A stretch of DNA of 8,533 nucleotides, taken from DASWRT01 sp036403035. Lineage in GTDB: Bacteria; Pseudomonadota; Alphaproteobacteria; ATCC43930; CGMCC-115725. The stretch lies in NCBI GenBank assembly GCA_036403035.1, contig DASWRT010000133.1:1-8533 (forward strand), read 5' to 3'. Shown here one piece after another: positions 6,539-8,533 of the stretch (position 1 is the stretch's first letter; each line of letters begins with the position of its first letter). A program made the translations under genes and the position numbers. Below the pieces are notes generated by a model. It had not been told where the DNA came from. It saw only the letters and a program-made list of their open reading frames with translations, and did no database searches.

Positions 6539-7845
6539 CCGATCGGGCGGATGTGGAGCCCACTGGCGACGGCAGCGTCGGCGAGCCGGGAAGCGCCCAC
6601 GGGACAGTCAGCTTCGCTCCCGACATTCCGGCGGAGCATTACCGGTTCGAGCTGCATCCCGGGTATATCGCCGCCAAGTCCGTCGAGCACGAGCTGTTCG
6701 GCAGCGGCCTCGCGAACCCCTACTTCCGCAGGATCGAGGGCTTTGCCGCAGGGACGGCGACGATCGGCGGCCGACCGCTGATCAACTACGCCAGCTACAA
6801 CTATCTCGGCTTCTGCGGCGACCCCCGGGTTTCCAAGGCGGCCGTCGAGGCGATCGAGCGCTATGGCACCTCGGTGTCGGCGAGCCGCATCGCCTCGGGC
6901 AACCGGCAGATCCACGAGGAACTGGAGGCGGAGCTCGCGCAGCTACTCGGCACCGACGACGCGGTCACCTTCGTCAGCGGTCACGCGACGAACGTGACGG
7001 TCATCGGTCATCTGTTCGGCCGCAAGGACCTGATCCTCCACGACGCCCTGATCCACAACTCGGTGATGCAGGGCTGCCTTCTCTCCGGCGCCAAGCGGGT
7101 CAGCTTCCCGCACAACGACTGGACCGCGCTCGACCGCATCCTTACGCAGCACCGCCGCGACTTCGAACGGGTGCTGATCGTGATCGAAGGCGTCTACAGC
7201 ATGGACGGCGACATGCCGGACCTGCCGCGCTTCGTCGAGCTGAAGCAGCGCCACAAGGCCTTCCTGATGATCGACGAGGCGCATTCGCTCGGCGTCGTCG
7301 GGCGGACCGGCCGCGGGCTGGCGGAGCATTTCGGGGTCGCCCCCGGCGACGTCGACCTGTGGATGGGAACGCTGAGCAAGACGCTGGCAAGCTGCGGCGG
7401 CTATATCGGCGGCAGCCGCGAGATGATCGATTACCTGCGCTACACGGCGCCCGGATTCCTGTTCAGCGTCGGCATGTCGCCGCCGGATGCCGCGTCCGCG
7501 CTGGCGGCGCTCCGGCTGATGCAGCAGGAGCCGGAGCGGGTCGCACGGCTCCAGGCGCGGGCGGAGCAGTTCATCGAGCTCGCCAAGGCCGCCGGCCTCG
7601 ACACCGGCCACAGCCGAGGCACCGCGGTCATCCCCGTCGTCGTCGGCGACTCGGGGCTGGCCCTTTTCCTGTCGCAGGCGCTGTTCGAACGCGGCATCTT
7701 CGCACTGCCGATCGTCCATCCGGCGGTGCCGGCGCGCAACGCCCGCGTCCGCTTCTTCCTGACGACGCTGCACACCGAGGAGCAGATCGCGCACACCGTC
7801 GCCGAGGTCGCCGACGTGCTGCGGAAACAAGCTGCGGTTGCCTGA
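6535..7845 (+). CDS. PLP-dependent alpha-oxoamine synthase, serine palmitoyltransferase-like
   Basis: A 436-residue fold-type I PLP enzyme that should condense an amino acid with an acyl thioester, releasing CO2 and giving an alpha-amino ketone. Visible landmarks: NYASYNYLGF near the N-terminal end of the core, a PLP-stacking His174 (HDALIHNS), IEGVYSMDGD, the cofactor-binding DEAHSLG (Asp247, His250), and the Schiff-base Lys282 in GTLSKTLASCGGYIGG. The LSKTLASCGGYIGG and FSVGMSPPDAASALAAL stretches look closer to serine palmitoyltransferase and PKS-linked oxoamine synthases than to BioF or glycine C-acetyltransferase. About 40 N-terminal residues are poorly conserved and may be flexible. The ATG at 6535 overlaps the ketosynthase stop by four bases (ATGA), which fixes the start over a longer upstream frame. 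No biotin genes are nearby. The amino acid and acyl substrates are unknown. Confidence 0.9.
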   Translation: MTDRADVEPTGDGSVGEPGSAHGTVSFAPDIPAEHYRFELHPGYIAAKSVEHELFGSGLANPYFRRIEGFAAGTATIGGRPLINYASYNYLGFCGDPRVSKAAVEAIERYGTSVSASRIASGNRQIHEELEAELAQLLGTDDAVTFVSGHATNVTVIGHLFGRKDLILHDALIHNSVMQGCLLSGAKRVSFPHNDWTALDRILTQHRRDFERVLIVIEGVYSMDGDMPDLPRFVELKQRHKAFLMIDEAHSLGVVGRTGRGLAEHFGVAPGDVDLWMGTLSKTLASCGGYIGGSREMIDYLRYTAPGFLFSVGMSPPDAASALAALRLMQQEPERVARLQARAEQFIELAKAAGLDTGHSRGTAVIPVVVGDSGLALFLSQALFERGIFALPIVHPAVPARNARVRFFLTTLHTEEQIAHTVAEVADVLRKQAAVA

Positions 7846-7947
7846 CGACACCCCCGGCACTCGGGAATACGATCGACAGTCGGCGCCGTGAAACGGTATT
7901 GAGGATCGGTCGTTCGTCACCCAGCCAATCAGCTCCGAGGTGCCATC

Positions 7948-8529
7948 TTGACGATCCGCCGTGCTTTGACGTTTCTGCCGCTGCTACTTGCCGCCGCCTT
8001 GCCCGTCACCCCGGCATCTGCACAGGAAAGCGGTGGCGGAGGCGGGATTGTCGACGAGGTCAAGATCGGCGCCCTGGCGCATGACGTGACGTTGGGCGGC
8101 AGGCACGTCGAGAGCGGTGTCGACATCAACGCCGAGCTGCTGTTCAAGTCGCCGTCGTTCCTGAGCTTCGCCTTCTCGCCGCGGCCGCATATCGGCGGCA
8201 GCGTGAACTCGGACGGCAACACCGATCAGGTCTATCTCGGCCTGACGTGGGAAGCGACGGTGTTCCGCGGCATCTTCCGGCAGAGCGACAGGCTGTTCGC
8301 CGATCTCAGCCTGGGCGGCGCCTATCAGGACGGCTATCTCGACGGCGCGCCGGAGGGGCGCAAGCGCCTGGGATCGTCGATCCTGTTCCGCGAGAGCGTC
8401 GAACTCGGGTACGGCCTGACGCCTGCAATCAGCCTGTCGGCCTTCGTAGACCATATCTCGAACGCCAATCTCGCCAGCCACAACGCCGGCATCACCAACG
8501 TCGGCGGCCGTATCGGCTACAAGTTCTAA
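7948..8529 (+). CDS. pagL: Acyloxyacyl hydrolase, PagL-type lipid A 3-O-deacylase
   Basis: A 193-residue outer-membrane beta-barrel enzyme expected to remove the 3-O-linked acyl chain of lipid A. A Sec signal peptide (hydrophobic residues 6-20, cleavage predicted after ASA at 25) is followed by a Gly-rich linker and alternating strand-like segments, ending in the aromatic-terminal strand GGRIGYKF typical of outer-membrane proteins. The PagL signature is seen as FVDHISNANLASHNAG, with the catalytic His169 and Ser171 (HxSN), matching the H/S pair of P. aeruginosa PagL. The third catalytic residue (Glu in P. aeruginosa) is not obvious, as in many alphaproteobacterial relatives. The start is a TTG preceded by CGAGGTG. 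It lies 102 bases after the oxoamine synthase, so a separate transcript is possible. The fold and motif make the family call good; activity is not shown. Confidence 0.87.
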   Translation: MTIRRALTFLPLLLAAALPVTPASAQESGGGGGIVDEVKIGALAHDVTLGGRHVESGVDINAELLFKSPSFLSFAFSPRPHIGGSVNSDGNTDQVYLGLTWEATVFRGIFRQSDRLFADLSLGGAYQDGYLDGAPEGRKRLGSSILFRESVELGYGLTPAISLSAFVDHISNANLASHNAGITNVGGRIGYKF

Positions 8530-8533
8530 AAAC

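Noticed and set aside
3784..7845. OleABCD-type long-chain olefin cluster
   Set aside because: Although the SDR resembles OleD, there is no OleA-like thiolase, OleB hydrolase or OleC ligase; the condensing enzyme is FabF-like, and a PLP oxoamine synthase is not part of that pathway.
6535..7845. Biotin synthesis enzyme BioF or 5-aminolevulinate synthase
   Set aside because: No bio or hem genes accompany it, and the partner ACP and ketosynthase plus the SPT-like lysine region point to lipid-type condensation. Phylogeny would be needed to be certain.
6504..8084. A 526-codon plus-strand frame overlapping the oxoamine synthase and the start of pagL
   Set aside because: The product is extremely Arg/Gly/Pro-rich without motifs and runs in another frame through a well-supported PLP enzyme; it is a GC-content artefact.

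Overview
The window is high-GC DNA with densely packed genes, strong Shine-Dalgarno sequences and several GTG/TTG starts. A DUF2842 protein, a TspO homologue, a DUF4398/OmpA lipoprotein pair and an alphaproteobacterial-style PagL deacylase together suggest an alphaproteobacterium, perhaps Rhodospirillales-like. The order is inferred and not proven. No mobile element, CRISPR array, tRNA or rRNA was seen, and no stretch longer than 300 bases lacks a gene.

Layout. (1) 25-1692, plus strand: a tight three-gene unit of glutathionyl-hydroquinone reductase, a TspO/MBR membrane protein and a small DUF2842 membrane protein, each start overlapping the previous stop. (2) 1866-3300, plus strand: two lipoproteins in tandem, a DUF4398 protein and a DUF4398-like plus OmpA-domain protein that probably binds peptidoglycan. 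A GC-rich inverted repeat follows at 3333-3366. (3) 3375-3611, minus strand: a small polar hypothetical protein, convergent with the lipoproteins and divergent from the next gene. (4) 3784-4800, plus strand: an extended short-chain dehydrogenase/epimerase of the 3-beta-HSD type with a likely TTG start. (5) 4801-5017: an AT-rich spacer that probably carries a promoter. (6) 5018-7845, plus strand: an apparent operon of a specialised acyl carrier protein, a FabF-type ketosynthase with an intact active site, and a PLP-dependent alpha-oxoamine synthase resembling serine palmitoyltransferase. (7) 7948-8529, plus strand: an outer-membrane lipid A 3-O-deacylase of the PagL type.

The most interesting part is 3784-7845. 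A dedicated ACP, a ketosynthase, an alpha-oxoamine synthase and a nearby NAD(P)-dependent reductase could together make a long-chain amino-ketone or amino-alcohol: the ACP carries the acyl chain, the ketosynthase may extend it, the PLP enzyme condenses it with an amino acid while releasing CO2, and the reductase may reduce the keto group. This resembles bacterial sphingoid-base synthesis (Spt, AcpR, CerR in Caulobacter), but the ketosynthase is an added element and the product is unknown. The adjacent PagL gene and the envelope lipoproteins suggest an outer-membrane theme. The assembled pathway is inference; the family assignments rest on visible motifs.
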